Origin: Mesocentrotus franciscanus
Taxonomy: Eukaryota; Echinodermata; Echinoidea; Camarodonta; Strongylocentrotidae
DNA length: 64,000 nucleotides
Direction: 5' to 3'
Assembly: GCA_037976565.1 (NCBI GenBank)
Contig: CP137682.1
Coordinates: forward strand, 17,886,751-17,950,750
Positions 1 through 11,300 of this stretch are shown piece by piece. The translations under genes were made by a program, and so were the position numbers. The notes beneath the pieces are model-generated. The model did not search any database, was not told where the DNA came from, and was given only the letters and a program-made list of their open reading frames with translations. Every line of letters starts with the position of its first letter. Position 1 is the stretch's first letter.

Positions 1-914
1 GGGCTGGGCTAACTTTAGTGGACTATTTAAGCAGAGTTATCATTGTCACTATAATTGTACGATTTACTTAGTAGTACTACATGTACTTTCTTTTTTTCAA
101 TTTTGAAATGATTTGTCAACCTTTTTTAAGGTATAATTATTCAATTTATTTATATTATGATATGATGATATAGATGTGTCTTAATTTTTTTTAATTATAT
201 ATATGTACCTAGTTTGTACTATTATGTACTATTTCTATTATGTTAAAAATACAGATATTAAATCAATCAAAACAAACATACAAACTTATGACATGGCCTT
301 TATCATTTCCTCATCAAATCTATTATACGGTAATATATTCGAAGAACAAAAGGTTAGTGAATTCATAATATATTATGACTCACATCCCTTCTCATCATAA
401 ACTCAATCAAAATTTCAACATTTCAATTCAGCATGGTTTTAAGAGTGATGGATGGATCATAAATAAGTGTCCATCCTTCAGAGAGGGTAACAAAGCCAAC
501 ATTTCGTCTTAGGAGCTGGGAACTTGTCGTATTTTGGGTCACATAATTATATGTGAATTTTAATGCATGCTTTATATTTGCTAGTGCCCTAGCTGCCATT
601 TAACGAACAAAACATGGTTAAATTTCAATTACTATCTAGCAGCTTATGGGATTGGGGAATAACCGCGGTGGTACAGTGTAGATATTAAGTACGCAAAAGA
701 TAATTATCCCCGTTATACAAGTTACAACCGTTTGTGTTATTGTGCATTCTTTAACACCTAACAAACACTGTTTTCTGCTCCCTTGCAACCATCTTTTATT
801 CAAAATTGACCCCCCACTGCCATAACACAAAATCCTACCCTGAACAATAATTTTATTTGGCTGAACCATTTTCATCTTCCAATCCAGAGGCTTATAATTA
901 TAATTCCATGCACT
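1..914. other. AT-rich noncoding stretch, nothing recognised
   Basis: I see no conserved protein, RNA gene or repeat here on either strand. Short open frames are AT-rich and low in complexity. The last bases lead into the first divergent unit of the minisatellite. Confidence 0.6.
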
Positions 915-3235
915 AAGAAAGAAGAGCAAAGGAATGAGCTTTCTCTGTTTCCGGTCCGAAGACTTGTCTAGATGCTGAACAGGCTTTGACAAGTAGCATA
1001 ATAGAAGTAGAAGACTTAAAGCAGAGTTTCACTCAGAAAGAAAAGAAGAGGAAAGCAAAGGAAAAAAGAGGAAAAGAATGAGCTTTCTCTGTTTCTGGTC
1101 CGAAGACTTAAGCCGGAGTTCCACTCAAAAAAAGAAATGAAGAGGAAAGCAAAGGGTAAAAAGAGAAAGGAATGAGCTTTCTCTGTTTCTGGTCCGAAGA
1201 CTTAAGCCGGAGTTCCACTCAAAAAGAAATGAAGAGGAAAGCGAAGGAAAAAAGAGAGGAAAGGAATGAGCTTTCTCTGTTTCTGGTCCGAAGACTTAAG
1301 CCGGAGTTCCACTCAAAAAGAAATGAAGAGGAAAGCGAAGGAAAAAAGAGAGGAAAGGAATGAGCTTTCTCTGTTTCTGGTCCGAAGACTTAAGCCGGAG
1401 TTTCACTCAGAAAGAAAAGAAAAGCAAAGCAAAGGGAAAAAAAGAGGAAAGGAATGAGCTCACTCTGTTTCTGGTCCGAAGACTTAAGCCGGAGTTTCAC
1501 TCAGAAAGAAAAGAAAAGCAAAGCAAAGGGAAAAAAAGAGGAAAGGAATGAGCTTTCTCTGTTTCTGGTCCGAAGACTTAAGCCGGAGTTCCACTCAAAA
1601 AGAAAAGAAGAGGAAAGCAAAGGGGAAAAAGAGAAAGGAATGAGCTTTCTCTGTTTCTGGTCCGAAGACTTAAGCCGGAGTTCCACTCAAAAAGAAATGA
1701 AGAGGAAAGCGAAGGAAAACAGAGAGGAAAGGAATGAGCTTTCTCTGTTTCTGGTCCGAAGACTTAAGCCGGAGTTCCACTCAAAAAGAAATGAAGAGGA
1801 AAGCGAAGGAAAAAAGAGAGGAAAGGAATGAGCTTTCTCTGTTTCTGGTCCGAAGACTTAAGCCGGAGTTCCACTCAAAAAGAAATGAAGAGGAAAGCGA
1901 AGGAAAAAGAGAGGAAAGGAATGAGCTTTCTCTGTTTCTGGTCCGAAGACTTAAGCCGGAGTTCCACTCAAAAGAAAAGAAGAGGAAAGCAAAGGGAAAA
2001 AGAGAAAGGAATGAGCTTTCTCTGTTTCTGGTCCGAAGACTTAAGCCGGAGTTCCACTCAAAAAGAAATGAAGAGGAAAGCGAAGGAAAAAGAGAGGAAA
2101 GGAATGAGCTTTCTCTGTTTCTGGTCCGAAGACTTAAGCCGGAGTTCCACTCAAAAAGAAATGAAGAGGAAAGCGAAGGAAAAAAGAGAGGAAAGGAATG
2201 AGCTTTCTCTGTTTCTGGTCCGAAGACTTAAGCCGGAGTTCCACTCAAAAAGAAATGAAGAGGAAAGCGAAGGAAAAAGGAGAGGAAAGGAATGAGCTTT
2301 CTCTGTTTCTGGTCCGAAGACTTAAGCCGGAGTTCCACTCAAAAAGAAAAGAAGAGGAAAGCAAAGGGGAAAAAGAGAAAGGAATGAGCTTTCTCTGTTT
2401 CTGGTCCGAAGACTTAAGCCGGAGTTCCACTCAAAAAGAAATGAAGAGGAAAGCGAAGGAAAAAAGAGAGGAAAGGAATGAGCTTTCTCTGTTTCTGGTC
2501 CGAAGACTTAAGCCGGAGTTCCACTCAAAAAGAAATGAAGAGGAAAGCGAAGGAAAAAAGAGAGGAAAGGAATGAGCTTTCTCTGTTTCTGGTCCGAAGA
2601 CTTAAGCCGGAGTTCCACTCAAAAAGAAATGAAGAGGAAAGCGAAGGAAAAAGGAGAGGAAAGGAATGAGCTTTCTCTGTTTCTGGTCCGAAGACTTAAG
2701 CCGGAGTTCCACTCAAAAAGAAATGAAGAGGAAAGCGAAGGAAAAAAGAGAGGAAAGGAATGAGCTTTCTCTGTTTCTGGTCCGAAGACTTAAGCCGGAG
2801 TTCCACTCAAAAAGAAATGAAGAGGAAAGCGAAGGAAAAAGGAGAGGAAAGGAATGAGCTTTCTCTGTTTCTGGTCCGAAGACTTAAGCCGGAGTTCCAC
2901 TCAAAAAGAAAAGAAGAGGAAAGCAAAGGGGAAAAAGAGGAAAGGAATGAGCTTTCTCTGTTTCTGGTCCGAAGACTTAAGCCGGAGTTCCACTCAAAAA
3001 GAAAAGAAAAGAAAAGGAGGGCAATGTAAAACAAAAGAGGAAAGGAATGAGCTTTCTCTGTTTCCGGTCCGAAGACTTAAACCGAAGTTCCACTCTAAAG
3101 GAAAGCAAAGATATGCAAAGCAACGAAATAAAAGCAAAGGAATACAAAGCAAAACAAGAAGAAAGGAAGGAGCTTTCTCTGTTTCCGGTACAAAGATTTT
3201 GGGCGGAGTTCCACTCTGAAAAAAAAAGTTCCAAA
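915..3235. repeat. 94-bp minisatellite, about 24 units
   Basis: The word GAATGAGCTTTCTCTGTTTC recurs every 91-94 bases. The core units lie at 1077, 1171, 1265, 1359, 1453 and so on to 2946, with divergent edge units near 932, 3047 and 3168. Each unit has a conserved half (GGTCCGAAGACTTAAGCCGG) and a purine-rich half. Two purine variants alternate, one with GAAATGAAGAGGAAAGCG and one with GAAAAGAAGAGGAAAGCA, so some higher-order structure is present. The period is not a multiple of three, so the 63-155 aa open frames running through it are by-products, not genes. Edge units have lost identity, as expected for arrays homogenised from the middle. Confidence 0.95.
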
Positions 3236-3239
3236 GACC

Positions 3240-4720
3240 TGTGAAAATACGAAATTTCAAAGATTAAAAAAAAATAATAATAACTCTGCCTCGGCATCGC
3301 TCTCTCAACACACCAGCAATTCATAGAGTCTCAGAGTATACAGTAAACAAAATAAATATTCGTACTAGTTTATAACACTGTTGTTTTTGTATTTTTTGTC
3401 CCGAAGTAAAAAACTTTACTTTTGGAAAAGAAGATCAAATGCAATGTAACAAGCAGAAAATGTTAGGTAATCATTATGGGTAAATGCAGAGATATAAGAA
3501 ATCGTAACATGTCAAGCTCCTCTGTGTATCGTTTCACCGTATGCTCCAAAACTCTCCCTTCCCCCAAAACACTAACGACTGCATCAATATACAAACCCAA
3601 ATAATTTATATATCAAATATATATAATTTTGGAAACTTAGTTTTTAGAAATATAATATTAATAGGAAATAATAAGTTTCCCTTGCTTTACATAACAAAAC
3701 AGAAATATACATGTTCCATTTAAATGCAGTTTTCCTGATAAATACAACAACAACAAAAGAAGATAATTTGCCTTTGTGACAGGATCTTCGACTTGACTGC
3801 ACCTATTGTAGATAAGCAAATACCTGTTAAATACTAAGATCCTTTTGAGACATATAAGATAACAATTTTAACGGCGATAAAGGACCCTAATGGGAGACTT
3901 GCACTACGAAGCCATCCGTCTTGAATTAATATTTCCATATGTTTAATGGATTACGTAATCCAGCCTACCCATTGTGGAAGTGGATGTTAAATCGTGGGTG
4001 CTGAAAATTGCGAATGCTCATAAAATTCATTTTGTACTACAATGTGCGAAAAATACACATACAAGCTTGTTTAACCAACACCATAATTTCCTCCGTTCAC
4101 CTATTGAATTATGAATATAAACCCCAAATATTAATCACACTTTAGTTGCTGCACATACTTTCAGTGACCACCAAAGGTTCATGATTCTGATTGTCACGTG
4201 GACATGTATTTCAAAACTAATAAATTTCGGAGGTTCGGTAATATGAATCATCAATTTATTAAGATAAGTAGGCCTACCAAAGTGCCTTCTAGACGTAATA
4301 ATCCGCATTCTGCTAAAAGCTCCCCCCCCCCCGTCTCCGGGTTGGTCTTAAGAAGCGTCTCACAAAGAAATTTAGACTGAGCGCTATTCTTGTATATTCC
4401 ATCCACCCCCGTTTTAACATGTTTGGTTTAATCCGATTAGGAGAATACGGACCATTGTATTGAAATATTTCATTTGATACATGTATTTGACTTTTCATTA
4501 TTCTAAGTCTTCAATTGTAGGCCTCCATAATACTGTAATCATAATATTTATAATAATGATCAGAAGTAAAATAAAAATAGAGAAGACTAAATTTTAATAT
4601 TAACTTAAAGTGCTATGTACACATATATACAGTTGTATGTATTATAATACCTTTACAAAATCCACCCAGTACAACAGCATAAAGCATACATACAATCCAC
4701 AGTTACAGGTAACACGTCCC
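3240..4720. other. Noncoding stretch, nothing recognised
   Basis: This stretch is AT-rich and has no convincing exon. It contains a C-run near 4321. No element ends could be recognised. Confidence 0.5.
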
Positions 4721-4721
4721 T

Positions 4722-4862
4722 TACTTTTGTGAGAAATAAAGATCAGCGAAAGTTTGAGCAAAATTTCGTTACCAAAAGAAATTTATGAAGTTTTGACTTT
4801 CTAATCAATCAAACACATTTTGGCAACGCTGTTGTACTTCCTTGCGAGGCCCTCTCCAAATT
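4722..4862. mobile_element. Diverged single end of the TTAA MITE family
   Basis: The stretch with AGTTTGAGCAAAATTTCG, a poorly conserved AAGTTATGAA-like part and TTGGCAAC parallels the subterminal part of the complete element at 5650-6417. No opposite end was found, so this is a relic. The assignment rests on short matching words in the same order. Confidence 0.4.
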
Positions 4863-5649
4863 GCTCAGTGCTAAAAAGAAAAACAAATCTGTTAATTTTT
4901 TGTTGTAAAGAAAATATTTAATCATACACGTCTCCTTAATTGCACACACCCGACTACACAACCCATGCAAGAAACAAAAAGCAACTAGAATTCCTCTATG
5001 TATCAAATGGGAATCAAAAAATGTACAACTTAAAACAAAAACAACAAAAAAATTGTCCTTCTTTATGGGATTTTGCTCAAAAATTAGCACTGTCTCTGAT
5101 CTTTTTCTCTCATTTTCTTCTTTGATTAAAACCAACTAAATACAAGGGTGGTATTCCATTTAACTGTGGATTATTTGTATGCTCTATTTTTTGGAACCTG
5201 GATTTTGCTTAAACTTTCAATGATGCATTTCTCTTATTTTTCTGCTTTTATTAAAAAACCTAAATATTAGGGTGGTGCGTGGGAGGTGTAACAGACCTTG
5301 CATGAATTTAAACTATAAAGTTTCTAAGCGACAATTTTTTGTTAATGCTTTATAATGTCATTGTAATTTTCTTCTTTCTATAAACAAGATTTAATATGTA
5401 CATAATTATACACTTACTCAAATATACCCAAATATGAGGTAACGGTTGCCTTAACATCCGTAACTTTCTTCTAAAGTGTCTGGGGGCCTGCTCCCTCAGT
5501 CCTTCCCCGCCTTGTACGCCGATGCACAAAATAAATGCCATCATTTTTTAACGAAATACTGACCATGCAAACCTACTTGATGCAGACCAGATGATTACAT
5601 TACAACATCTCTACAAAAGATCATATTATGCACAAGTATGCACAAGTCT
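4863..5649. other. Noncoding stretch, nothing recognised
   Basis: AT-rich sequence between two MITE-related segments. No exon or RNA gene can be supported. Confidence 0.5.
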
Positions 5650-6417
5650 TTAAAGCCCAAGTCCACTCCAAAAATAACTTACTTTCAATAGAACCAGAAA
5701 AATCAGACAAACCAATCAAAAAAAGTTTGAGCAAAATCGGACAACTAATAAGAAAGTTATGAATTTTTAATGACATGAAAACTTTGAAAATCACTACACA
5801 AATTGGCAACTCACTCATGAGTCTGTGACGTATGGTCCTCACTATCCACTAATTATTTTCTTTATATTGATAATATAAATTTCCTATTTTCACCCTAAGA
5901 ATCTTATTTCTTCACACCAGCATCCAAGTTAGATTGTTAGTAATATGTTTTTGTGTGGATGCACAAATAAAGAGTAATTTTTGTCCAGTTAAATCATGAA
6001 AAAATTTTGATAAACTATTTATATAAAAATCAATAATTATGAAATACAATATTCAGAAAATAGTATCAATTCTTCAAAATTCATAAAAGTTTTTGGGAAA
6101 TGTCATGCACGCAATATGATACAAATCATATAACCTGGGCAAAGGCATGGGGAAATCAAGTTTTGGGGATAAAAGGAAATTAATGGGATTAAACTATATA
6201 AAGCAATTGATAAGTTGTGAGGACATGACGTCACAAACTGATAACCATCTTGGCAATTTGTGTTGTGATTCTCATTGTTCCATAGTTTTACATACTTTTT
6301 CAAAAATTCATAACTTTCTTATTAGTTATCCGATTTTGCTCAAACTTTTTTTGATTGGTTTGTCTGATTTTTCTTTTATTGAAAGTCAGTTATTTTTGGA
6401 GTGGACTTGCCCTTTAA
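5650..6417. mobile_element. TTAA-bounded MITE with long inverted ends
   Basis: The left end reads TTAAAGCCCAAGTCCACTCC. The right end is its near-perfect inverse (GGAGTGGACTTGCCCTTTAA). The inverted similarity continues inward for about 190 bases on each side (AAAATAACT, a GACAAACCAATCAAAAAAAG stretch, AAGTTATGAATTTT, AATTGGCAA). Both outer ends are TTAA, the target site used by the piggyBac and Kolobok superfamilies. There is no transposase, so it is non-autonomous. Related ends occur near 4.7, 47.1 and 63.7 kb, and a second complete element with the same termini is at 28,043. Confidence 0.85.
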
Positions 6418-6678
6418 GTCTCATAAAACATTTACCTTTTTAAAGAATAGGGAATGTGTGTCAAAGTATTTCTTTAAAAACTTTTGACTTATCAAATGCA
6501 TGCAATGCTAGAAACCACTAGGAAAATAATACTCGTGGCGACAATGACATACATGCCCCTCTTTCTACATCCAGTCTTCCTCTTATTGCTTTTAAGTAGG
6601 TTGTTTGACATGATGTGTCCACTGGACGTCGTTATAACATGATTTTGTTTGCGCAATATGTTCTTCGTTAGGACATTT
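6418..6678. other. 3' flank of the KDZ gene
   Basis: Sequence downstream of the minus-strand stop codon. It probably includes the 3' UTR. No strong polyadenylation signal is claimed. Confidence 0.4.
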
Positions 6679-6894
6679 TCATACTCCTGTAGTTTCATCG
6701 GAACTATCATCTGAACTTTCATTCTCGCTGGATTCACTCATCCGAAGCTGATTATCTGGGCCTAGTGTTCTGCTGAATTTAATGACAGCATCAGCTAGTA
6801 AATCTTCTGTCTCTTTTATCCCTCTGTTCTTCACGGCCATGATTCCTTTCAGTTCCTGCTTGCTTGCCAAAGGGGGGACATACCTGTCGGTATA
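6679..6894 (-). CDS. KDZ gene exon 17, last exon
   Basis: Encodes YTDRYVPPLASKQELKGIMA and a Ser/Asp/Glu-rich end (SESSENESSDDSSDETTGV), followed by TGA at 6679-6681. Acceptor CTTTGCTGTAG. Acidic Ser-rich C-termini are common in nuclear proteins. Confidence 0.75.
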   Translation of the reverse strand, partial: YTDRYVPPLASKQELKGIMAVKNRGIKETEDLLADAVIKFSRTLGPDNQLRMSESSENESSDDSSDETTGV

Positions 6895-8308
6895 CTACAG
6901 CAAAGACAAGATCGAAAAGTACAAAATACAAAGTACATTTCACTGTTAAGAAAAAAATGAATCACTTGAATTAACTACGTAACATTTAACAAAGTCGTAG
7001 AGGAAGTTTTGTGGTGTAAGGGATGAAGGGAGAAGAACAGAATTTCTTGAAAATGATATAGCGCAGCTACTACATTATACTTGATTGCGCTGTGGCTACT
7101 TATACGGAGACACAACAAAAATCTATTCAAAGACTTCTGAAAACATTTTTAGAGTAATTGAGATGCTTCGTGTTGTGTTGCACCCTTTTCCCATTATTGG
7201 CTATATTTCTTTTTGCTTTTATTATTCATTTCAGGGGGGATAAATTCTAATTTTCGAACTGCGGCAAACACTTCACACTTTATTCTTGGGATAGGAACTG
7301 TGGTGATTACATTCGTAGCCTTTCAATGTAATTTCGTTATTTTAAAAACTATTACTTAGTGAAACCTCATTTCTTGAAAGAATAAACACGTTAATTTGTT
7401 GTGATTTTTAAATGTTAAGGGAGGTTCTTTACAGCTCTCCTAGCGCACCCCCTCGTAGGTCAATGCCTTTCATACGTCCAACTTAATTGTCAAACTAGTG
7501 TAGATTCGATATGTACACTCCATAATATATTGCTTCAATCATGTATACAACGATAACCTAACAATTTATATAATTACAAGAGTCTAACATATTATTTATC
7601 ATTTTTGGGTTGATGAAGCCATTGCCTGGTAAATCATCAGACTAATGTGTGTATTTTTTTGTTTTTGTTTTTTTAATCTTTATGGAGAGAATCGAAATGT
7701 GTGGTGTGTCCAGGGGTATGTAAGGTAATCAACGTATGACGTAAAAATAAAACATTTTGTATCCTTCTATCATAAAGTAGTATTTGAAAAATGAAAACAT
7801 GCACCTGAACATACCACACAGTCTGCATAGCCAATCTTAGTGTCTGCACTTTCCACAAGCCGTTGATTTTGTTCTTTTAAAGAAGCTAGCTGTTTCTTCA
7901 AGTACAGTAGCATGCTCCTCATCTCCTGTCTGAGAAGCACGTGTTCTTCTCTGTATCGCTGCACCAGTACAAAGAGGTCCACCATTTTCTTCTTCATATC
8001 CCATGGCAGAGAAGATGAGCTAGCCCCTAGAATATGTATATAATTTACGTTAATGAGTAAACGTCATGGCTAATAATGGATGTGCCAAAGTAGTGACGGA
8101 ATGGAGTATATTCTTGACCTTGTTTTCGTGATAATTGCCACTTTTGAAACACAATAATAAATAAATTCAACCTTAAACTAATTAATTGCCTTTAATATTT
8201 TTGTATTTATTCATTACCCGCAGATGGCTAAAATGGCTATTAAAAAAATCTGCAACTGAAAGTAAACAATGTTTGATACAAATACTATATACTTTATTTT
8301 TAATATAA

Positions 8309-8343
<35 letters not shown>

Positions 8344-11300
8344 ATTATAACAATATTTGATAAAAACGAGGATAAAATTCATTTTTGGGCAAGCCTAACA
8401 TTATGACCCTTGTGAAGAATTTATAGTTGGCCAAATGGAATCGAAATCATTGAACTAACAGCTTACTTTTCTTCATGCCCTTTGCCCTTGCAACCTTATT
8501 TAAGTGTTTATATTACTTATTGTTTTGATTCTAATCCTTAAAATACATTGAGGGTATTTCATACAATAATATCAATAGTTTTTTTAAATACATCTAACGA
8601 AACGGGGGTAAATGTAAAATATCAATAAGCCTACCAGATTGATGCCATGGGAAATGTCCTTCAATAGCATCTACTACTGTCAACCTCTGCTCCTCTCCTG
8701 ATAGCATTGCAACTTTGTCTAGCTTTTCTTGCAGTTTTTCTTTCTCTAGCTCATTCTTTCTGCGTAACTTGGTTCGCTGCTTGGAACTGTCTACGATAAA
8801 TGAACAACAAAATGGAATCAATGACTGTGCTTTATTTTCTGAATTGAGACCTCCCTTACTTAACATTCAGAGAAAAAAAATCAAATAAAGCTCTTTTTTA
8901 TCAGCAAATTTAATTAGTATTTTAGGAAAACTAACCCGTGTACTGCTAGCATAAAGCTCTATTGTAAGTCCTATCCTATCTATGCATTAGAACAAAAATG
9001 GCTCCTGTATTACCCCACCCAACCCCGCCTTTACCAGAAACTTTTACGAGATGTTAAAAAGGGATCGGTGGTCGATCGTTCAGTGGGTAGTTGTTTAATA
9101 GTGGGCAATAGTTGTCATATAAGGTTACTGTGCTGTGTAATACATCCAAATAACATGAGGTTTTCTCATACACGACCTAAATTCTCCCACCTCATTATTA
9201 TTTAATACCTCCATGAATCAATGTTGGCACAATGAAAATGGGTTTATTGTTAATCAAAATAACTAAACGGTAAATGTACGATGAAATGTGGTACTTTAAA
9301 GTGTAATAACATAAAATCGTTTTCATTAAATATAAAGCCTAGACTGTTTTTTTTAAAGAAGGCATCATTTCTAGATGAATGATGTAGAATATGAAAATGT
9401 ATCTGGTGATGAGTTACCTGCGAGATTACTAACGGCCAACTTTCTCTGTTTGATTGAAAGAGCAATCAGCTCTACTTCTTGCTGCAGGAGAGAAATCTGA
9501 CTCTCAATAGCAGCTTTCCTCCCCATCTGGAGAAGCTCATCTGGGCCAACGTTGAGACAGCGACAGAGTGTTTCCTCTAGGTTGGCAGAGTCATTAATCC
9601 TCGAAGCCTCCGCTTTCTTAGAGGCTTCCATGAAGAAGGAAGATGAGTCAAGGAGGAGACTTGTCTCTTTGCTTGAGGTTGACACATACTGCTCAAGATT
9701 CTTTGCTTCTTGTTCCAAAGTACGTATCTTGAAGTATTTTTCTAGGTCAGTAATGTCAACCTCTGCTCGGCTTGATCCTATGGACAAAAATGAGGCACAA
9801 TGATACATTGACTATAATGATAGACCACGAAGACACCTGTACAAATTAAAACGATAATAATAGAAGAATAAATCCTAGGGTATAGGCAAATGCTATGTGA
9901 GTTCTCAAGGAAATTGAAAGAAATTTCCTCTGTCTCGGTTGAAGTAAAAACTAGACACAGAATACGATGCTTTAAAGTTTAAATTGTTTCCCTATTATCA
10001 GGGTGACATGAGACAGTAATGTGACATCATTGACTCACTTTAACATTTAAAAGAGTGAAGTGAATAGTGGATGATTCATGTAGTTCATCAGAAACCTACT
10101 AATGCTATGATTGCACATATTGAAAACCCCTACATCGAGTAGTAATTTGATCAACTTAAAATTCATAAGCATTGTTATATTCACATGTATTTATGATTAC
10201 ACGCAATCCTATGCTTTATGAAACAGTGCTAATTCATTTAAAGTGTCTTAGTTTATACCCACTATTAATTGATCGCAGTTTTTGTTTACCTTTCGCATGC
10301 TCCTTTACTTCCTCGTCCCACATCTGAAGAATATCTTCATTGACCTCACAATCCGCAGATGAAATCAAGGACTTCAGTTCATCCTCTGACCCTTTCAGGA
10401 AGATTGAATTCTGATATAGAAAAAGCAAAAGGAAATCCTTTGAATCAATTTCATTGCATAAAAGAGTAATGCTATCATCTTAAATCCACCACAAGGAAAG
10501 GTGGTGAATTCAGTAGAAAATGTTACTAAAACAAATGGGAAATTTAAAAAAAATAAATAAATTCGCCGGTGCACGACTCTGTACGTAGGGAGGGGTGGGG
10601 TGGAGGGGGGGGGGGTCTGGAATGCATTAATATCGAGTGATAACAATAACGTGTAAAGATACATTTCAATAATAAAGATAGGAATCTATAGGTCATAAAT
10701 AACATGAACTAATTAGCGGATCACAGTTAGGGGTGGGGTATGCTATAAAAGTTGATTCAACAAGTAGTAAATTCGGTTATTTTAATTTTGCATCCCCTGT
10801 GATTATGTACAGCACTGTGTTTAACCCGCAGTTTGAATACCCATTCATTAGTTGTTTAAAAAAACCTGGAATACTAACCCTTTTGTATCGTATACACAGC
10901 TGCTTGGCCATGGTGTTGACCTTTCGGTTGTTCCAAAAGAGAACATGCTCAGTAATTGTATCCTCACGAGCTGAAATCAATTAAAATTTAAATATTGCCT
11001 CAACAATTATGTACCAAAACTTTTCAAGAAATTCTATCGTAAACGATAAATTCATAGTAGATAACATGCACTGAGAGACTGCTGAGAGCGCTTAGAAGAT
11101 CGGGACCTGTGAACAGGTCCATGTTTTTGCATGCAAATTCCTCATGAATAATGGTAAGATTGTTTTTTAAATATTTTTTTAATGATATTAAAATACCCAT
11201 GACAGCCACAAATAGAGCTAGAAACACCGTTTGTAACACTTGTTATTTATTAACCGATTCGAAATTATAAATTTACGTATTTCAATTTACGTAACATTCA

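Noticed and set aside
1172..3219. Series of overlapping 63-155 aa open frames
   Set aside because: They are products of the 94-bp minisatellite; the unit is not a multiple of three and the frames simply step through it.
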